Shown: positions 1 to 11,062 of the stretch, in pieces
Position numbering within the stretch: the first letter of the stretch is position 1
How the letters are laid out: each line of letters starts with the position of its first letter
From: Crossaster papposus
Lineage: Eukaryota; Echinodermata; Asteroidea; Velatida; Solasteridae
Direction: 5' to 3'
DNA length: 64,000 bases
Assembly (NCBI GenBank): GCA_037893245.1
Contig: JBAIAA010000409.1
Span: 2,285,001-2,349,000 of the forward strand
Program-made: the position numbers and the translations under genes
The notes under the pieces: generated by a model
Seen by the model: only the letters and a program-made list of their open reading frames with translations
Told to the model about the DNA's origin: nothing
Databases searched by the model: none

Positions 1-1237
1 TATCTTATACTACACAAATAAACCACAAGGGAAACGTACTAAACATGCATACATTTTTTGGGGAATAGTTTTAAAGGGTTGTTATGGTATAAACTGTTGT
101 TATATAGTTCCAATATAAAAAAGTGCGAAGCCCTATGTTTTGTTCTTCGAACTGACAGCTCTAAGGGAGCGCTATAACGTAACACTTTGGATACACTTGC
201 AGACAATAAAGTTGTGTTTTTGAGGGGTGACATGCTTAAAGGGGCTGTTGGGTTCTTTAGAAATAATGCTTGAGTTGGGCTTTAGTTCACAGCAAGTATT
301 GTTTTCTCTTTATATATAGGCCTACCACTAATAAAATGTGGTATATAGAAAATAGAATGTAAGAAATGCTCTGGAGGGGGTTAATCTAGATTTTTGCCGC
401 AAAAATGCTGCTTATTCAGTAGGAGTAATTCACAGGCCTGCAACTCACTCTTATGATTTGAAAAAATGTGTGTGTGTTTTATTACTTCTAACTGAAGAAA
501 AAGCTCAAATTTCATTTTTTTTTTTGTTTTTGAAAATGACCTTTTTTGATGCAGTAGGCCTACTGCCTTAAAATCCCCCTTTTCTCACCAGATATGAAAA
601 GACCAATGTTGGCTCTAATCAAATCCAAAAGGAAAATAATCTGAGACCCCTGGCAAGTTGACTTTTTGAGGGACAAAAATAGGGTCAAAATTACAATTTT
701 ACAAGTTCTGAAAACATGCTTTAATGCATGTTCTAAAAATAGCATAAAAATAGCATAAGGCTGACATTTAAAACATTTAATTTGTTTTCTCAAGTAAGGG
801 CAGGGATGATACTTTGTAATGATATAGGTAATTTTGTGATAGGCCTAACATTTTTTATTTTGGCTGGGTGATCTTCTTAAAATAAGCCAACAAACTGTTT
901 TTGCGGCTCCAAAACTGGCCCAAAATGCCCAAAACACAAAATGGCCTGTTACCGTGGCAACGGGCAATAGAAGAAAACAATTTTCCATTTTTGTTATTTT
1001 CTTACCAAGTCTTTTCATATTAAAAAAAAAAAAAAAATGCCGAGGACACATATATAAAATATTTACGTGGACCCACTTTTAATAACTAATAAGACCAGTT
1101 AGTGTGTTTTCACTTTTTATTGGGTTTCAACGTGCTAGCATAATCATAAATTTTGCTTGTTGGAGACGACTTAAAGTAGTCTAGTTTCCTGACCTGACAA
1201 TTGTTTTCTATGCCCAGAAGTTTAAATTGTACATCAG
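1..1237. other. No gene recognised
   Basis: AT-rich sequence with short ORFs that have no recognisable motif, a T-run near 515 and an A-run near 1022. I see no TIR, exon-like splice pair or RNA gene here. Confidence 0.5.
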
Positions 1238-1465
1238 GGGCCAATTTCATAACAAATGTAAGCCCAACTTGTAAACTTGCTTAGCTTGAACATTCTTCCT
1301 TAGGGATAAACAGGGTTACAAATGAGATTTTCAGGTGATGGTTATTGTTTGTGACTGATATTCAGCTAGTTTTTGCCTAGCATGAAAAACACATGGAGTT
1401 TTGGCTGGTAACCCTTTTTGTGCTAAGCAAATTGTTGTGATTACATGTTTTTTGAAATTGGGCAC
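1238..1465. mobile_element. MITE family F, diverged copy
   Basis: The left end reads GGGGCCAATTTCATAA and the right end TTTTTTGAAATTGGGC, which are inverted repeats. Internal words (GCTTAGC, TTTTTGCCTAGCATGAAAAAC, GTGCTAAGCAAATTG) match the better preserved copy at about 8110-8348. There is no coding capacity, so it is a non-autonomous DNA element. Superfamily not determined. Confidence 0.7.
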
Positions 1466-1470
1466 GGGTA

Positions 1471-2143
1471 TTTAACAGCGACACAAATTATATCATGACG
1501 CACTTAAGGCCGCGTATCCCATTTTTGACGATGCAACAATTCAAATTACATATAGGGCCTAACGGCTTTTCCCCAAAAGGCACCAAATCTATATGGCTTT
1601 AAATAGTGACATTAATATGCATTAGTGTGGACTTGTATCTACGAATCGACGCTTTGGACAAAAAGTGTGGATTCGTATTTACGAATCTTTAGTAAAGTGT
1701 GGAACTACAAATACACACACTTCAAATTGCCCTGTAACAACTTACTGCAAAATAAGTGCATGTTTGATCACACAAAATGTAACACAATTATTTAAACATT
1801 TTAACACCAGCATTGAGAACACAATTCAATAAATGTATACTATAGTTCGAATCAAAACCGTTTGTGAACTTTCCATGTTAACGCTAAGGTATGTCTCGCA
1901 CAAACTAATGTATAATGCTTTACTAGGTTGTAAGGGTATAGCGATACAAATTCTTTATTTAAATTTTCTTTAAATTAAACGAGTAAAGTTAGGAATTCGC
2001 GGTTTTCATCTCGACACTAACCCAGAGCTTGATTACGTAAGATCATCAAGAAACCCTGCATGTAAATTACGCGTCTATGGCCACGATACCATAATGCCTG
2101 CATTATTATGTCGACTCAACTGGATGACAAGTGACGCAATGGT
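1471..2143. other. No gene; short direct repeat
   Basis: No coding region recognised. A short direct repeat of the form GTGTGGACTTGTATCTACG / GTGTGGATTCGTATTTACG occurs at about 1625-1690. Confidence 0.4.
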
Positions 2144-2748
2144 TTAAAGGTATGATACACCATTTGAAGATATCGAACAAATTTACTACCAAATTATTAA
2201 GAAATATCTTACTTATTTGAAAGTAAATAATGATTGTACGCATCTAGCAAAATGGTTGCGCTAAATATCCTGCAATAGATATCCTGTTATATTGTTCAAA
2301 AAAACGAATAAATTTTATAAAAAAAGGCAGTGATCGCAAAAAAAAGAGAACAACATAAAGAAACACTACCCACGCCGGTTCACCAATTCGCGCCGGGATT
2401 ATTTTAACATTCACCGAGCCGAGGGGCGGGATTATTTTTAACGAAACTCGATCCGAAGCGGGTTCAGGCCGATAGTGCCAGGAAGCACACCCACGCATTT
2501 CCGGCCTTGCTCGCTGCTGACAGACATTTCCGAACTTGAACCTTTTGAAATGTTGCGTTTATATACGTCATCCGGCGCGAACTGGTTTTAATAACAAACC
2601 CTATTTTTCTTAATTTTCTCAGCATCTATGATTGTAAAACGTCGGACAGGTAAGTTAAACTATATTTACTATAAAATACAACCCCCCAAATCCACCCATT
2701 CCTAATAATTCAAACAATTACCAATGGTGTATCCTACTATACCTTTAA
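2144..2748 (+). mobile_element. MITE family A copy 1, with family B inserted
   Basis: It begins TTAAAGGTATGATACACCAT and ends AATGGTGTATCCTACTATACCTTTAA, imperfect inverted ends carrying TTAA on both sides. The interior matches the other A copies: AAGAAATATCTTACTTATTT near the left, an ACGCCGGTT core, then TACAACCCCCCAAATC near the right. A family B element (2381-2587) sits in the core right after CGCCGGTT, so B jumped into A. The TTAA ends suggest a piggyBac/Kolobok-like target, but no transposase is present to prove it. Confidence 0.85.
2381..2587 (-). mobile_element. MITE family B copy 1 (nested in A)
   Basis: Ends CACCAATTCGCGCCGGG and CCGGCGCGAACTGGTT form inverted repeats. The body is a reverse-complement match to the copy at about 37306-37540, sharing the GATCCGAAGCGGGTTCAGG and TTTCCGGCCTTGCTCGCTG-type words. 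Non-coding. Confidence 0.75.
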
Positions 2749-2759
2749 GTCAGAGAATA

Positions 2760-3076
2760 CACTCACAGAAACCGAAACATAGCATTATTAATAGGGAAAT
2801 TACCGGGTCACGAAACCAGACTAGTTGGCTTGCTCCCATTCACGAATGTGTATAAACCGCATTGCAAATAAAATGTGAACTAACTAAATTTAATAAATTG
2901 AGAACAGTGTTTTTAAAAAAAGCAGTTTTCCCAACGATTGCCGGCCAGTAATCGTTGAAAATTGATATTAAATTCAAATTGTATTGAAACCACAGCGCTG
3001 CAGGGCCTTGATTTCGCAGGATGCTTTAGACTGTTATTCACATACAATCAGGGGAGGCATTTCATAATAATTTAGG
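2760..3076 (+). repeat. Family E core fragment
   Basis: This segment, with ACCAGACTAGTTGGCTTGC, GCAAATAAAATGTGAACTAA and GATTTCGCAGGATGC as landmarks, recurs in direct orientation at about 63205-63475 and inverted at 47790-48180. The complete copy (47699-48355) has family-A-like ends. Here it runs straight into a family A copy at 3077, so the two are fused or overlapping. Confidence 0.65.
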
Positions 3077-3397
3077 CGGTTGTATTTTATAGTAAATATC
3101 GTTTAACTGACCTGTCTAAAGTTTTACAATCATGGATGCGGGGAAAAGCAAGAAAAATGGCGTTCGTTTTGAACCGGCGTCAGGCAGTGGTTCTTATGTT
3201 GTTCTTGTTTTTTTCGCGATAGCCGTCTGGCGATCGTATTTTTTATTAAATAAATGTTTGAACAATTACAGGATATCTAGCGCAATCATTTTGCTGGATG
3301 ACTAGAATCATTATTTACTTTCAAATAAGTAAGATATTTCTTAATAATTCGGTAGTAAAATTGTTTGATATCTGCAAATGGTGTATTCTACCTTTAA
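3077..3397 (-). mobile_element. MITE family A copy 2 (one end truncated)
   Basis: Reverse orientation relative to copy 1. It starts inside the element (GGTTGTATTTTATAGTAAAT), passes the TTTCGCGATAGCCGTCTGGCG centre and ends GCAAATGGTGTATTCTACCTTTAA. The outer TIR on the left side is missing, replaced by family E sequence. Confidence 0.8.
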
Positions 3398-3443
3398 GGA
3401 TGCTATTTAACCCCTTTTCTCCAGTCGTGTAGTTTAGTCAATT
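3374..3443 (+). repeat. 70-bp direct repeat, left copy
   Basis: The last part of MITE A copy 2 plus about 46 bases of its flank is repeated at 3866-3935 with one visible difference in 70 bases (TATTCTACC versus TATTATACC). Because unique flank is included, this is a local duplication and not a second insertion. Confidence 0.85.
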
Positions 3444-3577
3444 CATTGTGGGTCACCGAATAGGAAATACGCCGAAAGCGCAGGTACTTGCATGGGAAAC
3501 TAAACCAGGAAGTATAAACAACATGGAGGTCACTGTGTTACAGAAAACTCAAGAAGTCCGAGCTGACAGACAACTAC

Positions 3578-3712
3578 ATACCCAGCGCAATATGTGACCG
3601 CGAGTGACCCCCGCCCTTAGTCCCCATACCTATACACTCTCTAGACTATTGTTACCTAACGCACCCCCCTCTAAAAACCTAACAAGATTTCCTGAGAAAC
3701 CACCACATTATG
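3578..3712 (+). mobile_element. hAT-like MITE family C, truncated copy
   Basis: Starts ACCCAGCGCAATATGTGACC and carries the typical body (ACCTATACACTCTCTAGAC, TTCCTGAGAAACCACCACA). The right end with its G-run and TIR is missing. Better copies lie at 7820-8037, 34944-35103, 40078-40263 and 47925-48109. Confidence 0.7.
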
Positions 3713-3865
3713 ACGACATTATGACTAACACCGTTTTAACTTCATTCAAATTATGATTGACCTGCATTTTGTGCGCTGCGCAAGGATTTACTTTGTACGT
3801 AACTATAGGTATCGGCGATAGAAATAACAAACGACGGTCCACGATGAAATAAGACGTGTCGTACT

Positions 3866-3935
3866 GCAAATGGTGTATTATACCTTTAAGGATGCTATTT
3901 AACCCCTTTTCTCCAGTCGTGTAGTTTAGTCAATC
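3866..3935 (+). repeat. 70-bp direct repeat, right copy
   Basis: Second copy of the 3374-3443 repeat, 492 bases downstream, containing the family A end GCAAATGGTGTATTATACC and the flank TTTCTCCAGTCGTGTAGTT. Confidence 0.85.
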
Positions 3936-4228
3936 CCCCAAACCGTAACCTGGTGATGCATTAAACGGGGTCTTAAAATAAACTAGTTATTTGATACAAA
4001 TGCTACCGATTTATTTGTTTGTTCTATAACAATACAATATTGGAAAATATTGATAGATAGATTGCTCTTATAATATACTTCAAAGTACACAACGTTCAAC
4101 TTACAAGTACGTAACAAACGAGGGAGCACACGTTTAGTGGCAAGTTTTCGTAAACAATTGGAGTTTTGGAGTTTTATATTGGAGGATATAAATTAAAATG
4201 TTAAGCACTTCTATTCAACTACGGATTC

Positions 4229-5530
4229 TCACGTTCTGATTGTCTTCTTGCAGCAGGAAGGAAAGATTTTACTGGCGTAGAAGAGTCTGATCTTTCTATG
4301 CATGATGGCATACAGGAACGGGTTCAGTCCAGAGTTGGATAGAAGTAGGTTGGACAGATGATTCCTGGCTTCTACCAGGCTCTTGTCTGCAAGAATGAGA
4401 AAGAAGGGATACGGCAGCGTGCAGAGTGCGTACACACCCAGAAGGATGGCTAGTCTCACGGCCGGCTTGATGTACCGATTCTTAATCTTCTGGGCCCGCC
4501 GCTCGCGCCGGGACGCACCCCTAGAGGCATCCAGGCCGAGCCCGAAGAAAGACTTGTTCCTACCGGTCTGGGCCAGAGATGGGTAGTTCCTGGCCGCAGG
4601 GCGTCGCGGTTGGCTGGGGGCAGTGCCACTGCTCGAGTCTGCAGTAGAGGCCGTGTCAACGACGACCGCTGCTCGCTGGGATGCAGGTGACGCCGGCTTG
4701 CCGGATCCGTCGACTTCCCTGCCGTTCACCGAGAAGATTTTGTTGTGGTGGCCGGACTGCTCACTGACTGTGCTTGAGAGTTCATCCGCTTTGTCGATTT
4801 GTTCGCGGGACGATTTTACCATAGATGCGGTCGGAGCCCGCGCCCGCTGCTTTCGGAGACGGCGGCGAAGCAGAAAAGCGAAGCGGCCAGTAGAGAGTAC
4901 CATAACAAAAAACGGCACGGCAAACAAGAGGAAGAAGATAATGACGACAAACAGGGGATCCTTCCGGACTGGCGATCGGCACTCTGTGGTGTACTCGATC
5001 ATGTCTTCGTTCACTCCGAAGATCCAGAGGACGGTCTCGCAGCTGCTGATCAGGACAGCCGCGCCCCAGGCACCGGCGATCTGCAGCTTGACGTTCCGGG
5101 AGGACTGGATGCGGAGATATGTGGGATACTCACTGGAGACGAGCAGCCAGCGGTCCAGGCTGATTGCCATTACGGTATACATGGCAGCCGAGACCCCAAT
5201 GACGGAAAAGGCGGCGGTGAGGATGCAGACGGGCTTGCCCAGCGGCCAGTAACCCAGCCCGGTGTGGATGGACGCCACGGGCAGCCCCGTCGCCCCTACC
5301 ACCAGATCGCAACACGACAGGCTCAGGATCAGCAGGTTACTAGGTTTCTGTCGCAGGAGGATGTTCGACCTGAAAGCCCAGATCGTTCCAATGTTTCCAG
5401 CCAGGGTGACTACCGAGAGAACAGCCAGCAGCAATCCCAGAAATATCGACACTCCACTGATCGGAGCAGCAACGTCTGGAGTCTCAGTTGTGTTATCAAA
5501 GTCAAATTCCTCCATGGATATATTTGTCAT
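4229..5530 (-). CDS. Orphan rhodopsin-like (class A) GPCR, single exon
   Basis: Intact 433-residue seven-helix receptor, expected to signal from the plasma membrane through G proteins; ligand unknown. The N-terminus has two N-glycosylation sequons (N3, N13). TM1 carries GN at 45-46 and TM2 carries D75. TM3 starts at C102, which should pair with C184 in loop 2, and ends in D126-R127-W128 in place of DRY. TM4 has W155 and TM5 P206. Intracellular loop 3 is very long (about 215-350) and Ser/Arg rich. TM6 reads CTLP (370-373), lacking the usual toggle Trp. TM7 has N403-P404-FLY407. A Cys pair at 426-427 may be palmitoylated. Position 3.32 is Ser109 where amine receptors have Asp, so an aminergic ligand is unlikely. 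The first ATG precedes TM1 at the normal distance. GC-rich coding sequence contrasts with the AT-rich flanks. Confidence 0.93.
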   Translation of the reverse strand: MTNISMEEFDFDNTTETPDVAAPISGVSIFLGLLLAVLSVVTLAGNIGTIWAFRSNILLRQKPSNLLILSLSCCDLVVGATGLPVASIHTGLGYWPLGKPVCILTAAFSVIGVSAAMYTVMAISLDRWLLVSSEYPTYLRIQSSRNVKLQIAGAWGAAVLISSCETVLWIFGVNEDMIEYTTECRSPVRKDPLFVVIIFFLLFAVPFFVMVLSTGRFAFLLRRRLRKQRARAPTASMVKSSREQIDKADELSSTVSEQSGHHNKIFSVNGREVDGSGKPASPASQRAAVVVDTASTADSSSGTAPSQPRRPAARNYPSLAQTGRNKSFFGLGLDASRGASRRERRAQKIKNRYIKPAVRLAILLGVYALCTLPYPFFLILADKSLVEARNHLSNLLLSNSGLNPFLYAIMHRKIRLFYASKIFPSCCKKTIRT

Positions 5531-6389
5531 TATTCAAACGATCAGACAAAACAACAACAATTACATATCCACCAGTTTTCGCGAGTGTATTATGACTTTA
5601 GCTGATGGCGCAGTACAGTTCTATTGTAAACAAGCGATGTTCATTCGCGGCCTTACATTTCAGTTTCCAAACAAAACTCCCCAACGCCTTTGTTAAAAAT
5701 AACCGGAACAAACCCAACAAAATGGAGGCGGAACACAACCAATTCACGCGCTATTTATTTGTGTTAAGTATTTGCCTCAAGCTATACTTCCGTGTTTGGA
5801 AGGTCATGCCACCGGATTTTGGGTTTGCACATCCGTCTTCCTTTACAGTTACTGTGTTCGATTACTTCCCCCGCGTTTGCTCGGGTAAGCGCGGCATGGC
5901 ACCGCTCGATTTGACGTTCACGTGACTTCTGGCGCTTACTTGGGCCTGGCGGCGTGTTTTTTTTCTCCGGGACGAACTTAGCATAAATGGGCGTAATAAC
6001 ACCACACTGAGTGAAGACACTAAGGTTCTCAGATCCTCACTTTCCCTTAAATTAGACTCACTCCAACAATAAACTTAGAGACCAAAAAAAAGAGACCGAA
6101 TTTGAATCCCAGTCGAACGATCTATAATCCAACCCATTATCCACTAAGCTATCTATGAGAGGTCGACAGAAGCTGTTTTCCAAAGTGCTATAATGTACCT
6201 CTGGGCTACGTGTAACTAGTTGAATGGGCAATAACAATATATTAGCGTCATTGTACAACATACCGAATAATCATGACCTGGAGGGGTCTAGAGTCGCCTA
6301 TTTATGATAATTACCCCTAAGCATCCTTAGAAAAACATATACGCAGGTAATTACCGACCCGTCGAGCCGGTTACTTGGGTTATTATCCC
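5531..6389. other. Upstream region of the GPCR; no further gene
   Basis: Immediately 5' of the receptor gene on its strand. There are short ORFs without motifs. No convincing TATA box or splice-linked 5' exon was found. Contains a possible tRNA-like SINE remnant at about 6085-6160. Confidence 0.4.
6085..6160 (-). repeat. Possible tRNA-derived SINE remnant
   Basis: On the minus strand the order is an A-box-like TAGCTTAGTGGATAA followed about 35 bases later by a B-box-like GGGATTCAAATTC. Spacing fits a tRNA-type internal promoter, but the B box departs from GGTTCGANTCC and no cloverleaf was confirmed. Confidence 0.3.
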
Positions 6390-7079
6390 ATAAGGCTTTG
6401 CTAAAACATGGCTGCCACGAAAGGCAAATTAGTCTGGACGATGGGGCGACACGAATACACTTTGAGAGTTTTCGAGGAGGGAAAATAAATGTTATCACTC
6501 TTGCATGTGGCCGCGTATTTACGTTTGATCGTTTGACCGAGATCGTTCGTTTACTGTCATGCACTGCGCATGTACATCCGTTCCCCGATTTATAGAGGCA
6601 CGAGTAAGCGAGGGTGAGTACTCGAACACGCTAAGTGTGTAGCCACTGAGTTGACCGCTAGTTACAGATATCACAATATCACACGTAGGCCAATACAGCA
6701 AAGTGGACAAAACGTGACAAATAAATAAAATGACCTGAAATATACAAATCAATTAATCAATTAAAATTTATTCTCAAAGTGCCAAAATACACAATTATAT
6801 GTAACAAGAGAAAAACAATACAATTAATATTACTTAGAAAGAATGAATAATACCATTAATGTTAAGATGAAAATTAAGGTTCAAGATAACAATTTAAAAT
6901 AATTAGTGACATGGCAAATATGTTTTTATGGATATGCCTAGACTAACAAGCTGACAAGTAAAACAATAAACACGGAATGAAAAAAACATAGGATTAATAT
7001 GAATATTAAGAAAACCTCAACTTCATATTTAACAAAGCACAAACATTATATGAACAAACCAGATCATTGACAACAAGTA
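6390..7079. other. AT-rich, no gene recognised
   Basis: Short motif-free ORFs only; very AT-rich from 6740 to 7030. Confidence 0.4.
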
Positions 7080-7235
7080 CACAAACAAACAAACACCCCA
7101 ACAAACACCCCAACAAACACCCCCCCCAAAAAAAACCCCCACCCCAACACCCCCCCAAAACCCCCCCCAAACCCCCCCCCCCAAAAAAAAAAAAACCACC
7201 CCAACACCCCACCCAACAAACAAACAAACAAACAC
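7080..7235. repeat. A/C-only low-complexity tract
   Basis: About 155 bases almost wholly of A on C runs (AAACACCCCAAC units, C9, A13). Four overlapping ORFs on both strands here are artefacts of the simple sequence. Confidence 0.9.
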
Positions 7236-7424
7236 AAAAACAAGCCAATGATATACAACAACAAACAATACATGGAGGAATAAATATGATTAAATACAAC
7301 CATCTTTAAAGAAAACTAGGGTTAACTACGTATATACTAGTCTCACAGTACGGTATCGGCGTTCAAGGTGACCGTAGAAGAATATTTTCAACATGTTGAA
7401 AACTTTGGGGCTAACTACGACCAA

Positions 7425-7530
7425 ATCATGACTTTTCTCAAGGTCTAAGTACGTTCAGAACTACGGTCCACTATGTTCAACTACGGTCAACTACGGTCAC
7501 ATCATACTACGTTCAACGACGTTCATGACC
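7425..7530. repeat. Degenerate CTACGGTCA word repeat
   Basis: The words CTACGGTC, CTACGTTC and ACGTTCA recur about ten times at irregular spacing. No inverted ends were seen. Confidence 0.55.
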
Positions 7531-7544
7531 GTAAGATGTGGCCA

Positions 7545-7745
7545 CCGTGTCTAGGCTGTTCCAAAGACGAGGACCATTAAAACGAAGAGTGTGCATGGAA
7601 ACGTTGTGCGAGCATGTAGACGTAGAGATTATTTTTAGAACGTGTACTATATTCATGGATTTCATGTACAAATTTTCATGTACAGAGGTGAAATAGTTAG
7701 AAAATATTTGAGATAGCAGTTTGGTAGTAAACTTGTACATACAAA
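7545..7745 (-). pseudogene. 3' coding end of a non-LTR retrotransposon (fragment)
   Basis: The minus-strand translation has the order FTSVHE ... NVSMHTLRFNGPRLWNSLD, the usual C-terminal tail of LINE reverse-transcriptase ORFs (family knowledge: the GPRLWNSLP motif). No RT core is present, so it is a dead 5'-truncated fragment. Confidence 0.6.
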
Positions 7746-7819
7746 TTCTAAAATTGAGTGTTAATGAGCAAACAAAGTGGCAGTATCATCCCGTGGTTGT
7801 GAGCGGGTGCAGAGTCTAA

Positions 7820-7975
7820 TTATACCCAGCAAGATATGGAACCGAGGGACCGAAGGACCCCCCCCCCCCCCTTTAGTCCCCTGTACCTATACACTCCATG
7901 GACTATTGTTATCTAACGCACCCCCCCCCCAACAAGAATTCCTAAGAAACATTCCGCAAGCACAATGACCATCAC

Positions 7976-8006
<31 letters not shown>

Positions 8007-8037
8007 GGTTCTCTTCGTCCTATGTCTTGCTTCATAT
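7820..8037 (+). mobile_element. hAT-like MITE family C copy with poly-G tract
   Basis: Flanked by a perfect 8-bp target duplication GAGTCTAA (7812-7819 and 8038-8045). Ends are TTATACCCAGCAAGATATGG and GTCTTGCTTCATATG. Inside are two C-runs (about 7859-7871 and 7919-7930) and a 28-base G-run (7981-8008). An 8-bp target duplication is typical of hAT transposons. Non-coding. Confidence 0.88.
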
Positions 8038-8044
8038 GAGTCTA

Positions 8045-8787
8045 AAGCTGGGAGCACACGACACGAACACTTTGGCGTTAACTGGCGTTTTTTGCCGCAA
8101 CAGTCCTGGGGCAAATTTCACGGAGCTACTAAGCACAAAAATTTGCTTAGCACAAACAGTTTTGCTCATTAAAAACAAGTTATCAGCCAAACTTCTACGT
8201 GTTTTTCATGCTAAGCAAAAAACCAGCTGATTATCAATCAAAAACAATAAAGATCACGGGAAAATTTGGTCTGTAACCTTGTTTTTACCAAGGACAAATT
8301 TTCATGCTAAGCAAATTTTTGTGCTTAGCAGCTCCGTGAAATTGGCCCCTGAACGCCTGAAAAATCCCTCGTCTGCTACGAACGCGCGTTGGAGAACGCG
8401 ACTTGCCGCTACTTGCCGCAACTCAACGCCAGATAATCATGTTAGATTTTTGACGCGCGTGGACGCGCTTCAACGCCAGTGAACGCAAGAAAAGGCGTCG
8501 TGTGCTACGGATGGCGGCCAGACTTGGCGGCGGCGGCGAGGCTTTGGCCAATCAGCTTGCGTCTTGGTGTCACATGATTTTCAAAATGGCAGCCCCCATG
8601 AACAAGGAGACGTTTGAATGGACTCGCGCATGGGTTAAAGTAACGGAAACGACGCTACTGAACGCCAAGTATGGGCAGCGTGTGCTCTGACCAGGATCAT
8701 CCGCTCTTGCGGCGAGAGGCGTTCACTCTTGCGGCAAAAAACGCCAGTCAACGCCAAAGTTTGCGTGTCGTGTGCTCATCCCAGCTT
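8045..8787. mobile_element. GC-rich MITE with GAACGCC words, family F inserted
   Basis: Left end AAGCTGGGAGCACACGACAC and right end GTGTCGTGTGCTCATCCCAG are inverted repeats. The match extends about 60 bases through TTTGGCGTTAACTGGCG and TTTTTTGCCGCAA. The interior repeats AACGCC/GGCGTT words. A family F element (about 8110-8348) interrupts the left part. No coding capacity. Confidence 0.85.
8110..8348. mobile_element. MITE family F, well preserved copy
   Basis: Ends GGGCAAATTTCACGGAGCTA and AGCTCCGTGAAATTGGCCC are inverted repeats, extended inward by CTAAGCACAAAAATTTGCTT and its complement. It lies inside the 8045-8787 element. Confidence 0.87.
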
Positions 8788-8914
8788 AATGGCCCTAGAC
8801 TTGATTTCCCGGGAACCCTTGATGTGACTGAGACTTTAGGAAGAATCAGTGTATTGTAAAGGCTGAAAAGGGTGGTTGATTGAAAAAAGAGGTACGAAGC
8901 TTGAATAGGACACT

Positions 8915-9280
8915 TAGCGAGCTTTCGATTTGGAACGGGAGACAAATAATACGGTAAGCTAAGCAAAAACATCGATCCTCGCATGCGCGAAACCGAACAT
9001 GTCTCCGTTCTGTTGTATCTAGATGGGCTTGGGTAACCACATTTAAAGTGTTTTACCATTGTTTTACCAAGCCATTTGGTCTCTGTCCAATGTACCTCTT
9101 ATATTTTGTTGCGCCTGCGTCTGCCCTATAAAAGTCCTATGGAGAGATCAGAGGTTGTTTGTTTGTTCCCAAATTCAACAGGACAGGGACATGTTCAGTT
9201 TCGCGCATGCGCGGATAGATGTTTTTGCTCGGCTTACTTACAGTCTTCTTTGTTTCCCGTCCCAAATCGAAAGCTCGCTA
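8915..9280. mobile_element. Foldback MITE
   Basis: Arms at about 8915-9012 and 9176-9280 are reverse complements: TAGCGAGCTTTCGATTTGG pairs with CCAAATCGAAAGCTCGCTA and CGCATGCGCGAAACCGAACA with TGTTCAGTTTCGCGCATGCG. The central spacer is about 160 bases. Non-coding. Confidence 0.83.
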
Positions 9281-11062
9281 CTCGCTAATAACCTTATTAT
9301 TATTGATAAACCTAATATTAATGGATTAATACAATTCACATTGACTCTTTAGACTTGTACGCTTCATAAACAAATTAGTCCATTTGTGTATTATTGTATT
9401 TCATATTTTTAACTAAGTTTCTATTTTAAATGTTTGTAAACTTGTACCAGCAATATGGAAATAAATGTATGATGAGTGAATGAACAAAATTAAGCATGGC
9501 CCGCTGATCTGAGGTCAACTGACAACCTTATTGTGCGAGTTACATGATTGGTCAGGACGCCAGCTGGTTTAGGGTGTTGACCAATGAGGATTACACAAAT
9601 TATTATGCAATAATGTTCTTTCACAACTTCATCCAAAACATTAGGAATGCTCGTGAATTGTTAGTGACCCTGACTGTTTAGAATCATCAAGTGAACAACA
9701 GTTACGAAGATAATTTCGTTTTATTAATTTAGTGTATTTTGTCTTTCAGGCATTATTATTATTGGTTTATTAAAATTCAAACGTCAAAGCTCTAGAGCTG
9801 AATTATGTTTAAAATTACATTAAAAAAACACATCACGAGAATTTAAATTTATACAACAACTCATTAAAATATATAGTTGATACAAATATACAATATACAA
9901 GTATGTAGACCCATACGCAGGGGGGGGGGGGGGGGGGGGTGCGACAGGGGGCGTACGCACCTCCCCTCCCAATTACCAAAAGGTCCTCATTTTCCGGGGT
10001 AAATAATAGTATTTTGATGTAGAAATAACGGTACTGGCACACGAAAATAGACTTGGTTTAGGCGATGATGTCAACTAAAAAAATCGCACCCCCCCCCCCC
10101 CCATACAAAACCCTGCGTACGGGCCTGGTATGAAATTACAAACATGAATTATATGATATATATAAAAAACACTCGGCTACACCGAACACGATCCTTGGCT
10201 CCCGACCCCTGTGTCCAAAACACACCATACATTGTTGTTACAAACAAAATTCGTTGCAATTAAGCAGTATACGTGTAGTATGAACATATAAATTGCATTA
10301 ATACTAACAAGGCAAGGAGGCCGGCTCTATTAAAAAACAAGCATGCAGGTGTGTAACTACAACTCGGTGCATGTATTGAGAAGAGTAGTCAAGGACGGGA
10401 TTGGACTGTTTTTTCTACCTGTTAGTTCTACACTTGATTGAGCAAAGTTTGTTTGTATTTCTGAGGTTTTTTTTTTTTTGGGTGGGAGCCAGTCTATATA
10501 TTTGTTTGAAGTGATCAGTGATTGGCCAAATTTACGGAGCGGGGCACAATGAATGGCAACTTATATCATTTTGTGTGTGTTTAAATCGAAATTTCAAATA
10601 GGAAAACCGGGGGAGTGAAAGGGCGCGGACCTCGGACAAGGTGCACCCTCCGCCCCCCCCCCCCCCCCCTCCCACTCCCCTCCTCCTCTAAAAATACACA
10701 TTTTGAATAAAAGCAATTTAACATTTAGAAAGGACTGTGAATTTCACATACGGCGTCCTTGTACACAATCTACATGTATACTTTCATTATTCTCTTTATT
10801 TTTTTTTTATGGGAGAAAAAGAGCTTCTCTGAAACAACAATACGACTAAAAGTTCGAATGAGCTTTCTATTTTAATATACTGAAGAAATCTTTAAAATAG
10901 TTCTTGGCCCAAAAGACGAAATTCATACAGACATTCGTGAAGCCGAAAGCGCAGATAATACCCCGTATAATTATTATTGAATTCCTAAAAACGAAACGGA
11001 TTGATTTAATAAACCAAACCAAAATAAGGTTTGCACAAAAACAATATTAAAAGCGGCAATAG
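9281..11062. other. No gene; homopolymer tracts
   Basis: No exon-like or protein-like sequence recognised. Notable simple sequence: G-run 9920-9939, C-run about 10088-10103, T-run about 10469-10479, C-run about 10654-10669 and T-run about 10800-10808. Confidence 0.45.

Noticed and set aside
4623..5605. Long plus-strand ORFs (209 and 268 codons) opposite the GPCR
   Set aside because: They are antisense shadows of a GC-rich coding region; compositionally biased, no domain, and the minus-strand frame has all seven helices.
7006..7309. Four overlapping ORFs on both strands
   Set aside because: All are translations of an A/C low-complexity tract (poly-Gly/Phe or poly-Pro/Lys).
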